Shown piece by piece: positions 33,600-46,732 of a stretch of 64,000 nt of DNA. The stretch lies in assembly GCA_012932295.1 (NCBI GenBank), contig JAAONU010000123.1, forward strand, positions 2,046,001 through 2,110,000, in the 5' to 3' direction. This DNA comes from Cyclina sinensis (Eukaryota; Mollusca; Bivalvia; Venerida; Veneridae). The notes under the pieces are model-generated. The model saw nothing but the letters and a program-made list of their open reading frames with translations, did not search any database and had not been told where the DNA came from. Position 1 is the stretch's first letter. Each line of letters begins with the position of its first letter. The translations under genes were made by a program, and so were the position numbers.

Positions 33600-36500
33600 T
33601 AGTGACATGTCAGTTATAAAATTTTATGAAATTTAATACAAGCATAGGGTATCACAAACTGTACAGAAATATATTCTTGACCTGGATGGCTTAGAAAAAG
33701 AACAGTTTGGCTTTTTGAAACTTTGTATCTTAGTTTGAATACGAGTACAAAGGCTTAATTTCTCGAAGAGTTCTGTCTGTATAGGAATCGCTGGAGACGG
33801 AACACAATATCCATTTTAATTCATCAAAGTGAAAATGATGATTTTGCAGTTTTTAAAACAACTTATTTTAAGTACATATCTACTTTGGTAAGTATATATG
33901 ATTTGGTTTCTTTTCTAGCTAAAAACTGATTACATCATTTTCGATATGATATCATATTCTATGTTTTGTGCGCCTCCGAAGCTTTCGAGATTATTTCGTT
34001 TACAAAACGTTTGTCTCTAAGGAGAAACATGTTTTGATAGCAAACATATACTTGACTTGACGCGAGTTCCTTATCAGTTTTAATTTCAGACACTTATTTC
34101 CGTTTCCAAACAAGAAATCAAATCTTCAAGCCATTCTGATAGGACTAAGAAACAAGTATATATCAAACATGATTTTGGATACATTGTATTTTTGTACATT
34201 TATCCGCAAGTTATTCAACATAATTGAATTTTGAATGCGTTTAATATCCTTATTTTAAAATCAACTTTGACATTTCACGAAGTGTTTATTCTATAAATAG
34301 CAATACCCCTGGGCTGATTAGGTACGCCATATTTACAACATAATATGGGTTTAGCAACAAGACACAAATAGTTAATAATTATTCACAAATACATTTACTG
34401 TCAGATGCACAATTTTTTTAATAATGATTTTAGACTGAGTAGGGGAAACTGTTATATCGGAAAAAATAATACAGTGAAAAATGAATCAATTTTGTTTAAG
34501 GCTTGCAAAGCTATTGTGAGCAGTAAAAGTCTCAAAGTTTTGAAATTTAAGTTCACCATGCGTGTCCGTGTAGTTTTAATTTGACATTGATTGACATGTG
34601 CCCATTAAAAGACCGCGTAAACTTTCATAGTATGTAAAAATAAATCACGGTGTAAATGTCAATTATATGTTTAGACACCAAAGTATTTGCTAACAAGACT
34701 TCCGTTTCTTAATGTGCTTCCCTTCTTTTTTTGTTTTGTGCATGTTGCTGGAAAACCATTGTTTTGTCTACAAACTAAATGTAAGATGTTACAATGATAA
34801 GATAATCACTGTTCATGTTAATTTTGGTAATAACAGAAGTCACTTTAGGTTGCTTTTTTGCTGCAATGATATATTATATTTAACCAAAAGCGTCTATTGA
34901 TTTTGATCAACTTTTACGTGAAAGGGATTTCTGTTAAAAATTGCGAAAGTGATTTAAGTTATAATACCGCCCATTCACAGAATGAAATAATCGCCAATTT
35001 ATGCAAATATTCACACCAGTGCATAGAAAACTTGCTAACAAGAAAATTTGCTGTTTATTTTCACTTATAACTTGACTATGTGGATGTCAGCGGATATAGA
35101 AACACATAAACCTCTCTACTGTTGCCCAGATTTAGTCAGAAGATGCTAACTTGCAAAAAGTTATTTTTAGATACAACATTTCATTTTACAGGACCTCGAT
35201 GAGTATTCTCAATAGATCGTACTTCTGCCTCTATAATTTTTACAGCTTTTCCTCAGCACTGTTCGTTATGGTCTATCCATCTTTTTGAAGTAAGTTACCT
35301 TTTGAATGATCCACTATTGTTGTCTACATCAATTGTTCAAAATTGATCATGTGACATTAACGACTCAGCAATTTACCTGTGAGTTATATTTGCCAACCAC
35401 GAAAAATAATCATGCAGATAGGCTATTAATAATACTTGAAGCATTCTAGAGTTCTATTTGGTTTATTTTTAGTAACTTTGAGCTATTTGAATGTATCAAG
35501 TATGCTTGGTCTGGTTTTGTTAATACATTCATTGGAGTTATTTAGCTTCTGGGGTCCAATTTTGTTCTTCCTATCCATGTCCCTTTACATGCTAGGTTTT
35601 CATTGAATGTTTTCATTGGTAGTGTTGCTGACTTGATTGTCATTTGTTACTGGGTTTTCCTTTTAGTATATGTGCTTATTGTTACACTTTGTTTACTGTT
35701 CCTGTTATTGTCAGTTTGTTAATATTCAATGCTATGGTTGTTTTCTTAAATCATTAATGAGAAAAGTGGGTTCAGGGGGATGTGGGATGGAGGGGGTGGG
35801 GGGAGGGCATGGGGAAAGGCTGTGTGTGTGTCGGGGGGGGGGGGGTAAAATTAAAGTTTTAAAATTGTCATTTTTCTGATTTAACCCCGACTACCTCTTC
35901 TCGGCAACTGTTTTCTTATTTGAAATGTAAGTAAGAGTGATTTAACCATCAACCGGCCGCGGTCCTACTCCTGTCGCAATTGACGCAATAGTTTCGACTG
36001 ATTACACACATTTCGAATTCCTACACATACATAAACCAAGCTTGAGTGACAATAAAACAGTTTGCCATATTAACTCATTTTACAATTTTATTAGCAGTGC
36101 CATCATCATAATGCTTAGGACAGGGGGAGGGGTGGGGGAGAAGGAAGGGAAACCTTGGACAAAGCATGCAGTCAATTTCAGGCGAAGGTGAAAGCTTTCG
36201 TGCAATTTTTACAGTAACAACTTACAGACAAACATAAACATCCATATACTCTTTTAGATACATACTAAATCAGATTAAAACTATCATTCTTTGTATGGTC
36301 CTCCGTTTAACGATGAATATGTGCATAGAGAACGAACCTTGAACAGAACATGTACACATATTTATAAGCTCAGAGACCGACCATCTTGTTGCACGAAAAC
36401 ATATAACTCCGTTGTCAAGGCTCAATAGTGAGAAGTTTGTAAAACTTCAGTTTGTAGCAGACATAATATATTAATTTCATTTGAACTAAAGACATTTCAC

Positions 36501-37380
36501 AGCAAATTGTCCGCTAAGTAATACAGATAAGGCTCTGCAACACCGCTATCTACCAACCCTAGTTACATATGAACATAATTACAATTTCCAGCTTTATATT
36601 TTGTCAGTAATCTTTACTACCTTGCTGACCGAATGATGTTCAATTTAAACCTAATTGATTAAAGTAATACAATTTTCTTAAATTGAAATTGAGGCATTAT
36701 CATCATTACTTACTAGATCTTTACGAATACAAATGTAATGGACATGTAGTGATCACAGCTAAGATCATCAGTTTCACTGTAAAAGAAAAATTCAATTTAT
36801 GTCAATTCAATTCAATTCAAAATTCACGTTTTTCTCTTTTCTTATATCATTCGCTGTGTGCTGAATTTATCAAAGACCAGCTTTCTACGAAACCTCAAAC
36901 GGAATAAAATAGGATTTCCTATTGTTCGTCTAAAATATCATTGCAAGCATTTCTGTAACCTTGAGACTTATATTAGTCATGTTACCAAAACCACATATAC
37001 AGTTATGTCAGTATTAACTGTCTCATAATTCACAACATGACAGCATTTACATAAAACATAATGACTGGTTTTCGAAGAAATAGCTGTAATAGTATAATCA
37101 TAAGAAGGTCAAATGTCAAATGAAGATGATTTTATTTTCACGGTAAAAGAATCCCGCAAAACATATGCTATAAAACGCCGTATGACATTTGCGTGCATAA
37201 TAAAGTAGAAACTCCACCCAAAGGAATATATTTCATGCTTCAAATGAAAGTCAGCTTAGACTCTTCAAAACATACTATACAGAAATTACAACAGCATTAA
37301 ATTTTCTGAACAGATTTTAAATACTTTTCAGATTTAAATTTTTATAGATACGGAACACGCAGAATTACCTTTTTCCACGG
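33600..37380. other. Intergenic, no gene seen
   Basis: Contains G-rich runs at about 35765-35846 and 36122-36150. A possible small non-coding exon near 35236-35290 (acceptor ttttacag, donor gaagtaagt) is not supported by any reading frame. Confidence 0.45.
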
Positions 37381-37384
37381 CTCG

Positions 37385-37665
37385 CAGCATACAATTGTGC
37401 TAAAATTAACTACAATTGTAGGACAACAAGACGGGTCGCGAGTTTGACCTGCCGCTCCTTCACTAACATTACTGATTGTCTTTCGGTTGGGACTAGTTAA
37501 ACTGAGGTCCCATGTATCAGTGCTATACACTTAGCATCGAACAGAAGCAAGAATGTCTCTGAAATGGGATGCATTCTGTATCTTTCACTATCACATAAAA
37601 TAGCTACACTGTTCAGGGGCGTCGGCCATATGGTGAACTGGTACTGATGATAAATTAGGCAAAAG
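37385..37665 (+). repeat. V-SINE, plus strand
   Basis: Box B-like cgcgagtttgacctgccgc (37437-37455), a core (gactagttaaactgaggtcc), and a tail (gggatgcattctgtatcttt, then ggggcgtcggccatatgg) line up with the better-kept copy at 44188-44460. The tRNA head is decayed. Confidence 0.75.
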
Positions 37666-37965
37666 AATATAGATATTTTAGAAGAGGCTTGGTGGAGCGT
37701 CACAGTTAATAAAATCATTCTTAGCAAAATTGCATACATAAATATAGCCGAGGCTCTGTGGGGTTTGAAGTGTATCAAATCACTTTAAGCAAAATTGCAT
37801 ACCTTAATATAGCAGAGGGTCCGTGGGTTTGATTTCATAGGCAAATTGTCAGTATCTTACGTTAGCACTTCCCTTTCAGCATTTAATCTTTACTGTAGGA
37901 CTTTTTAAATGAGACGACTGGTATTGTTTAAGGGCCACCTGTTAGAAACAAATCCAAAGTTTAAC

Positions 37966-38176
37966 CCATTTATGCCTAATGGATTAAACCATCCGTGTCA
38001 GATGGGCGAGTACACTTTCAATTAGAAGGGTTTCTGGTATTTAATTTCAATTTCATTCTATTTAGGGAAGAAAGTCTTTAATGGAAACAGTGTAGACCCT
38101 GATCAGACGCCATATAAGTCTGCACTGTTTGCCTTTGTCTACATTTATAGACGCTGGACATCAATGGGTTAATGCT
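37966..38176. repeat. Short inverted-terminal repeat (MITE-like) element
   Basis: Begins taacccatttatgcctaatg-like sequence and ends catcaatgggttaat; the ends are imperfect inverted repeats. The inside includes cagtgtagaccctgatcaga followed by cgccatataagtctgcactg, itself partly self-complementary. I recognise the pattern as a very common bivalve repeat; that recognition is from memory, not a search. Confidence 0.6.
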
Positions 38177-38179
38177 ATT

Positions 38180-41100
38180 GTTAACAGAAAAATCTTGGAA
38201 CGATGCGTAAAAGTACGTTTGCAATATTGACAAAAACAGCACAGAAATTATTCTTTATTGGTTTGGAAAACAACACAAATTTGTTTATATCGATTCTAGA
38301 TAGATTTAAATCTTTATTGTGATGAAGCTTGCTAGGATTAGTTAGGTTTTGTTCATTGATAAACATCAAACTTACGACAACCATGCCCGTTTATCTCATA
38401 TATAAAACATTTCTTGTTAATTACGTACTCGGAAATGTCGATATGAATCACACATGTTAAGTTTTTCTCTATATCTAATGCATTTTTAAACAAAGTTTAG
38501 AAGGGCGTTCGCTTTTACGCAAGCAACCTGTAATAACGAATAGAACTGCTATAATTAACTATTATAGGTTAAATGTGAGAAAAAGATAGACAGGTGAAGA
38601 CTTTTCAAGAGAAGAATACATAGCTGTTCAATTATTCATTCACTATATAGCCAAAAGGGGAACAACTAATTTGTCCTAATTAAACTCTTTTTCTAGGTTA
38701 CAAGGCATTTTTTTAAGGAAAAGATTGCTTACATCGTAGAATAATCAAGGAAAGTACTGTACTTCGATATCTGCGGAAAAAAAGTTGTTTTATGAATATA
38801 CGAGGCTCCTTTATAAACTACGGTTTATACGTGGAAAGTGGAATCAAGGCGTTGCAGACGATGAGCTTGTCTTTTGTTCGTCTGCTGACAGATGCATTTG
38901 CTTACCCTAACGAAGGCTCTTGGGTGCTTATATAATATATAAACTGTATCGCGGAAAAGGTCGGGAATTAATTGAACTTTACTAAAGATTGTTCAAGATT
39001 ACTCATTGAAAATATGTAGTGATGCATGTTGAATGAATTTTTGTGTTTTCATTGGTTTTAATTCAACATGTACACTGAACCACAAGTCGTCATATATATA
39101 AAAAACCAAAATCTGCATGTTGGTGTATGGACCTATAACCAGAGGTATTTTAATTATCAGTTAAAACAGCTAGAGGGTCGCAGACAACTATCAGTGACAG
39201 ATATACATATTGTACAAGATAAGTACATATTTGCGAAAGATAAATGGTCATGCAATATATGTTTGACCATGATTGACCTTCGTGTTAATGGCATTTTACA
39301 CACACATATCTGTCAGAATTTATGATGTTATACATGCTGTCAATAGGGAGAAAACGACTGCTATAATTTGCGAGACAGACTTTATTAGCTATTTATTTTT
39401 CGCAGATATTTTTCGGCGAGAAGTTATGCACATAATAAATGTTACCTTAGGTCAAACAAGATATATACGTACAACAAGACGATTTGGCAATATGAATGCG
39501 ACACCGGCGAAAAATATATTCTTATATAATACGCCTAATAGAATATCTAAAAAATATCCCGATAAAATAGCTGTCACAGGGGATAAAGAGAGAATCGCCC
39601 TCAACAACAACAACAACAACAGCAGTATAATGAACATTGTTTAAAAGTTTCACAACAGTTAGACACAACTAACAAAATATTCCCTACGCGTCATATCTTT
39701 GTGCTAACCTGACAAAAAAAGATAATGTAGCAGAATATATCTAAAAGTAAAACTATTAGGGTACTTGTGGACAAAAAGCGTGTAAAAATACCAATAGATT
39801 AAAAACTTCGAACAGTCTAGTTCATTTTTCTTCCTTAACAAGGTAATATGTGCGGGGGAGTGGGGGAGGTGCTTATTGATTCGATCGCCTAAACATTTTG
39901 ATGAAATCCTTTTTTATTCTCTTTTAAACTTCAAGGAGTTCCAGATTCGGTAAGGAGAGGTAGAGAAGAACAATTAAAGAGAATTAATCCTGAAAAGGAA
40001 ATGCTCAAAATCAATCCAACACACCTTATTTGTAGTGCATGCGCTGTATAACAAATAGCGTACCGTCTGTATATAAACGTGCACGTATATTTTCCTTTTT
40101 TATCGAGAACATAATTGTCAAAAAGTTACAGGTGATATGGTTTTTATACAAAATGATTCAACCATTATGTAACATTTACATTATGATTTTGACAACTTAC
40201 TCACTGGAACAATTTTTTTAAGTATAAAATGTCTCATAATGTGGAGAAATTTTGCATATTTAGCGGAGGTGTGATATTGCATGATGTTTTATTAGTCAAG
40301 GCCCTTGACAATAGCGAGCTGAACGTATACAATTATACATTTAAAACATGACAACCTAAAATTCTGTAACTCCCTTTCAAGTAACAAAAAAGCACGTTCT
40401 TCAGCGGGGAATTTTCTCTCTTTCATAAAGACTCTTTATGTTAGAAAATTATGTTAATGGGCGGTAACACCCACGCTTAAACCACAATGTACCTAGTTAA
40501 AAGGTCCAGTTGTGATGTCTATTTATAACTCCATCTATATATAGACACTTCATGTTACTTCTCTAGCAATTTCTATTTTTTGCCTATTTTAACTTTAGAC
40601 TTTTAGTCATATTTCGAAACTTAGCATAAAAGTTTTACTTCTGCTCCGCTTTTTAATTCAATTGTCAAATATGTGAACAAATGACACTAGTTGGTGAAAT
40701 CTTACAATGCTGTTACTAGAAGGTGGTTGCTAGGAACACGTTGCTACAGGAGAACATTTCACACTGATGCTCTCTGCTTATCTCTATGAACGTTACTTCA
40801 GTCAAACACTGTACAGGTTGAGGTGAAATAAGCAAAATGTCAAAACGTGGAGACAAAAACACTATGTTTTTACAGAAGTCAAAGTGAAAGTAGTAGTAAT
40901 GATAATAAAAAGAACCGATGATGGTGGTAACAATAATAAAAATTTTAATATTAATAACAACAAAATAATAATAAATGAATAATAATTATAATGATAATAA
41001 TTTTGTTGTTGATGATGATGGTGGTGATGATGATTTTGGTAGCAAGTACATAATTAAGAAGTAGAAGAAGATGATGACGACGACTAAGATGATGATAATG

Positions 41101-41380
41101 ATGATAATAATAATTATAATAAATACTAATTATATTTTAAGAAGGTGACATATTTTGAAATCATTGAAAATATAAGACATATTACTTACTTTCAGACATA
41201 TCTGCTCAATAATATCGCCGTGAACAGACCAAAAATTAGCAAAAATGTCATGTCTTTTATGTTGGTTCCTTGTTTCTTTTTTCGAATAAGAGAAAGAGAT
41301 TTAGTTCTTAATTTCTAATTAAAATTCAAATAAGAAACAGAATAAAGAACAGAAACATAAACGCATGGTAAGCAGTCAGT

Positions 41381-41420
<40 letters not shown>

Positions 41421-41625
41421 GAACTGCATTATGATAGTAATTGTCAATTCCCAAAATTGAATGAGAACTTTGTACATTTTTCATGTATTTAGTCAGTCTA
41501 TGATACCTGTCAAATAATTTCATAACCATTTGCCATGTATCTCAATTCTATCTGATTATTCTGAATTCTGACGTATCCAGAACACACAAATTAACCATGT
41601 AATGATTGCATATGTTTGTTAATTT
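38180..41625. other. Intergenic, no gene seen; simple repeats
   Basis: Includes AT-rich and (GAT)n/(AAT)n simple repeats at about 40895-41130 and a poly-T run at about 41382-41417. A pair of overlapping frames at 39068-39644 lacks any recognisable domain. Confidence 0.45.
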
Positions 41626-41629
41626 TCAG

Positions 41630-44600
41630 GATGTAAAGTTTTCGCAGGCTGTGATAGAATGTTAGGATCCTTCTGTCTGATATGTGTGTCCCTAATCGTC
41701 TCTACATGTAAGTTAAAACACATATGTACTTTACCCTTTTAAATGTACTTTGCCTATAATTGTGTAGTCTTTTAAGAGTACTTTATCAACGTGTACTTTA
41801 CATGTGCTATACCTTTTAACATATACTTTGCCTATAAATGTGCACTCTACATTCACTTTACCTTTTTACGTATACTTTGCCTGAAAATGTGTACTCTGCA
41901 TTCACTTTACCTTTTTACGTATACTTTGCCTTTAAACGTGTACTCTGCATTCACTTTACCTTTTTACGTATACTTTGCCTGTAAACTTGTACTCTACATT
42001 CACTTTACCATTTTACGTATACTTCGCCTGTAAACGTGTACTCTACATTCACTTTACCTTTTTACGTATACTTTGCCTGTAAACGTGTACTCTACGGGCA
42101 CTTTACCTTTTACGTATACTTCGCCTGTAAACGTGTACTCTACAGGCACTTAACCTTTTTACGTATACTTCGCCTGTAAACGTGTACTCTACATTCACTT
42201 CACCTTTTTACGTATACTTCGCCTGTAAACGTGTACTCTACGGGCACTTTACCTTTTTACGCATACTTCGCCTGTAAACGTGTACTCTACAGGCACTTTA
42301 CCTTTTTACGTATACTTCGCCTGTAAACGTGTACTCTACAGGCACTTTACCTTTTTACGTATACTTTGCCTGTAAACGTGTACTCTACGGGCACTTTACC
42401 TTTTTACGTATACTTCGCCTGTAAACGTGTACTCTACGGGCACTTTACCTTTTACGTATACTTCGCCTGTAAACGTGTACTCTACGGGCACTTTACCTTT
42501 TACGTATACTTCGCCTGTAAACGTGTACTCTACAGGCACTTAACCTTTTTACGTATACTTCGCCTGTAAACGTGTACTCTACAGGCACTTTACCTTTTTA
42601 CGTATACTTTGCCTGTAAACGTGTACTCTACGGGCACTTTACCTTTTACGTATACTTCGCCTGTAAACGTGTACTCTACAGGCACTTAACCTTTTTACGT
42701 ATACTTTGCCTGTAAACGTGTACTCTACGGGCACTTTACCTTTTTACGTATTCTTTGCCTGTAAACGTGTACTCTACATTCACTTTACCTTTTTACGTAT
42801 ACTTCGCCTGTAAACGTGTACTCTACAGGCACTTTACCTTTTTTTACGTATACTTCGCCTGTAAACGTGTACTCTACAGGCACTTTACCTTTTTACGTAT
42901 ACTTCGCCTGTAAACGTGTACTCTACAGGCACTTTACATTTGATTTACGAGTACTTCGCCTATAAACGTGTACTTTACATTCATTTTACCTATTTTAAAT
43001 GTACTTTGCCTGTACACGTGTACTCTACAAGCAATTAACCTTTGATTACCTGTAATTTGCCAGTAAACGTGTACTCTTCAAGCATTTTACCTTTTATTTT
43101 TATGTACTTTGCCTGTAAGAGTGTACTCTACATTCACTTTTCCTTTTATTTATATGTACTTTGCCTGCAAACGTGTACTCTAAAAGCACTTTACCTTTGA
43201 TTTATGAGTTCTCTGCCTGTAAACGTGTACTCTACATTGACTTTACCTTTTATTTACGTGTATATGGCCTGTAAACGTGTACTTTACATTCACTTTACCT
43301 TTTATTACGTGTAGTTTGCCTGTAAACGTGTACTCTACAGTGACTTTACCTTTTATTTACGTGTATTTGGCCTGTAAACGTGAACTCGACAAGCATTTTA
43401 CCTTTAATTTATATGTACTTTGCCCGTAAACGTGTACTTTACATTCACTTTACCTTTTATTTACGTGTAGTTTGCCTGTAAACGTGTGCTCTACACCTGC
43501 CTTTTAAAACACAAATATTTTTTTAAAAAAAATTTAATACATAGTTTTAAATAAATTGATTTACATTGAGACTACGGATTCTCTTTGACCAAAAAGGATA
43601 TATTTTCATATTCTTATATTTTTATACAAAGTTTTATGTAACCGCTCATCTATGCTTTGTTGCATTGATTCAAGTTGCAAACGGCACACTGGACTCACAA
43701 CACTATGTGACAGCTGTATCAGACAAAACTCTAATATGGCAGATTACTAAGAACCTGGTTCAACGTCTCATTCAGAATCAATGGGTAGTTTTTATAGAAG
43801 ATTGGTGTAACGAACTCAGAACTCTTGGATTACAGGTTCTGTGCATTGCCACCGAACCACATATCTGTAACCAAGAAAAAAGTTAAATAAACAACACAGC
43901 TAACAGATAAAATTGGGAATGAACTACTAAAAACAAAAGCTGAATTAAATGCGTGATTAAATTACTTTGTAAAAACACATCAAAGTTTTCATAACCAAAA
44001 CCTCTCCGAATTACTTACTCCCTTTGTGTTAGAAAACTTTGAAATCATATAGAAATACTATTAGTTGACCCAGTAATGCAGTTATAGAAATAGCAATTGT
44101 GTTTATTTGAACCAAAATATAGGAGTATCTGATGGTTTAACAAATAAGGATATTTGTAGAGAAATGTGTACACCCAGCTTAGGAGCGAATGTGGTCCAGT
44201 GGTAACGCGCTGGACTGGTAAACCAGGGGTCCCGAGTTCGATCCCCTGCTCCTCCACTAACATTACTAATAGTCTTTCGGATGAGACGTTAAACCGAGGT
44301 CCCATGTATCGGTGCTATACACTGAGCATGCAAAAGAACCAGGGGTGTCTCTGGGATGGGATGCTTTCTGTATCTTGCACTTTCCCAACAACATAAAATA
44401 ACTAATCTCTTCAGGGGGCGTCGGTCATATGGGCAACCGGTACCGACGATAAATAAGCTCAGATAGATAGATAGACACCCAGCTTTACTTTGTTTGAAAT
44501 GGACCGTTAGCATTACTGCTGAATGTGATCGTCTGTTAGTTGAATGCAATTGTCAAATACATGAAGTTGAATGCGATCGCCCAATTTTTCAATGACATCA

Positions 44601-46662
44601 TCCAAAAGTTGAATGCAATTGTCAAATAGTTGAATGCGATCGCCCAATAGCTTAAAGCGACCGTCATTATTAATTTTTCCTTTGTTTTGTAACGGGGTCG
44701 GTTTTATACGTGGATACAATCAATCATACATTGACATGACAATAACATTTTTCTAATATTATAACATATGATCAGTCATTACAGATGTCACTTTTAGCAG
44801 TCTAAGTTTCATTCATTTGCAGTTACTCCGTTATTTTTACGATTCAATTATTACACACTAACACCATTAACTTGTAGACGCTTAATTGATTCAACAATGA
44901 AATGCCACACATAAAATTGTGGTTTGTTTTTTATTCTTGTAATTAATTTAAGTGGTATGTAAAAAACTTGTCCACTAACAATCAAGTTACAATGATATCT
45001 AGGGAGGTAATGGAAATCAGAGTTTGTAATATTTTTAAGGTGAAGACACACCTTTACATTTTAGATGTCGGAGCTGCATTTTTTTACTAGCACATTGTTT
45101 TTTTGTGTCGAAAATTGCAATACTGTATAAGTTGTACAAATTTATTTCATTTTTCTCTACTCTCTTTGACAGATTTTTATCTTACTTCTGAAAATAGTCG
45201 CTGGAAATATTTGTCAGCTAAGATTACCGTCAAATGATAGAAACGTGTTTATAGCGATGTATTATGGTTTCATATTTGAAGTGTAATTGTATCATGTTTA
45301 GTTTCAGTTGATCGGGGTGTCTTCAGATATTTAGAGTCCACAAAATGATTCTCGCGGAAATTTTAGGATAGACAGACGTTGTCTTAAGCTTCTCTTGTTC
45401 CCTGAAAGTTATTCGAATAATGCTGAACAGTACACTTGTATTAACAAATCCTGATATCATTGTTCTGCATATTTTGTACAGCCTGTTTTGCATAAATTTA
45501 CACTTTCCGAATTTTAATAGTCTATTTCTCATATCGAAATGGTAAGAAATCGTGAAAGTATATGACCAGAAATCCCCATATCTATTTTAGTTTCATCATT
45601 CGGCACGAAACGGCTTTATTAAGTCAAGTTGTGCAGGAGATTATTAATTTCAGTCATTTCTACCCTTGAAACATGATACCACTTACGTTTATCATTACAA
45701 GTGCGTGTCAGTGAATGAATAATGATTGAATATAAAGATTGTTTTCCTGAAATATACTGCATCAGTCTGCCGAGTCAGTCTAAAGATAATGGTTATAGAG
45801 TCAAGCAGGTCAGCCTGGAAAAAGCTGAAATAGGCCTAAAGTTCAACGGGTCTTTTGTTCATTTTGGTAGCTCCCTGCAGTGTAATGGTCGACACATATA
45901 GCGTTTTCCGATCAAGGACCCAGCAAGAACTGAAAATGCAGTGTTTAACTTTGATGTATTTGTATGTCATGTTATTAGGTTTTGGGTAGTTACTTTTTTT
46001 TCTCACGACCTGTATCCGCCAGTGGAATCAGTTTTAACGATATAAAGAAAGGCAAGAAAAATGATTGAACCAAAGATAAATTTGGATCAGATTCATTTTT
46101 ACATGGTTTAGCTGTTTCTGTTTAATTGCATATCTTAACCGAATGTTGATTTATTTTGACATCAACAAATCAGCCGTAAATATATGAATGCATGTTGAAC
46201 GTGACCAAGTATGCGGAAACATAAATAAATCCTGACAAATTAATGGCTATATAGTGTACATTGCCTCTTAGTCACTCGAGCAATCATTCAATATGTCCAG
46301 GTTGTAAAAATCGAACCATTCGGAGAAAATATTTACAAAAACTTTCTGTTTACCGCGTGTAAATATTATTGAACACGTTATGATCAAAATAAATTAATAT
46401 TCCAGCCAGTTTGGGAACCCATTATCCTTTCCCCTAACCATATAAATGTTTTTAACCTTTAGCCTGCTGGCGGGAATAGTTTATCCTGTGTGGCCATTGC
46501 AAACAATTATCGTCTGCTCATCCTTGTAGCTTGGCCATGGTCTGCTCAGTTCGCTATTGAACCAATAAGTTTTTGGTTCTCATTCCATTAGAATTTTAGC
46601 TGGGCCAAGGTTAAGGTTTCCAAAATGAAATCATTCTAGTTCAGATACAGGCAGTGATCTTT

Positions 46663-46732
<70 letters not shown>

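Noticed and set aside
35236..35290. Small exon between ttttacag and gaagtaagt
   Set aside because: Neighbouring exons and a reading frame are missing; splice-like motifs of this kind occur by chance in AT-rich DNA.
39068..39644. Two overlapping frames of 85 and 123 codons as a small gene
   Set aside because: No domain, signal peptide or paired splice sites; the end is a short AAC repeat.
41791..42569. Open frames reading repeated VYFACKRVLY-like peptides
   Set aside because: They lie wholly in the 49-bp array in receptor intron 1 and shift frame with unit length.
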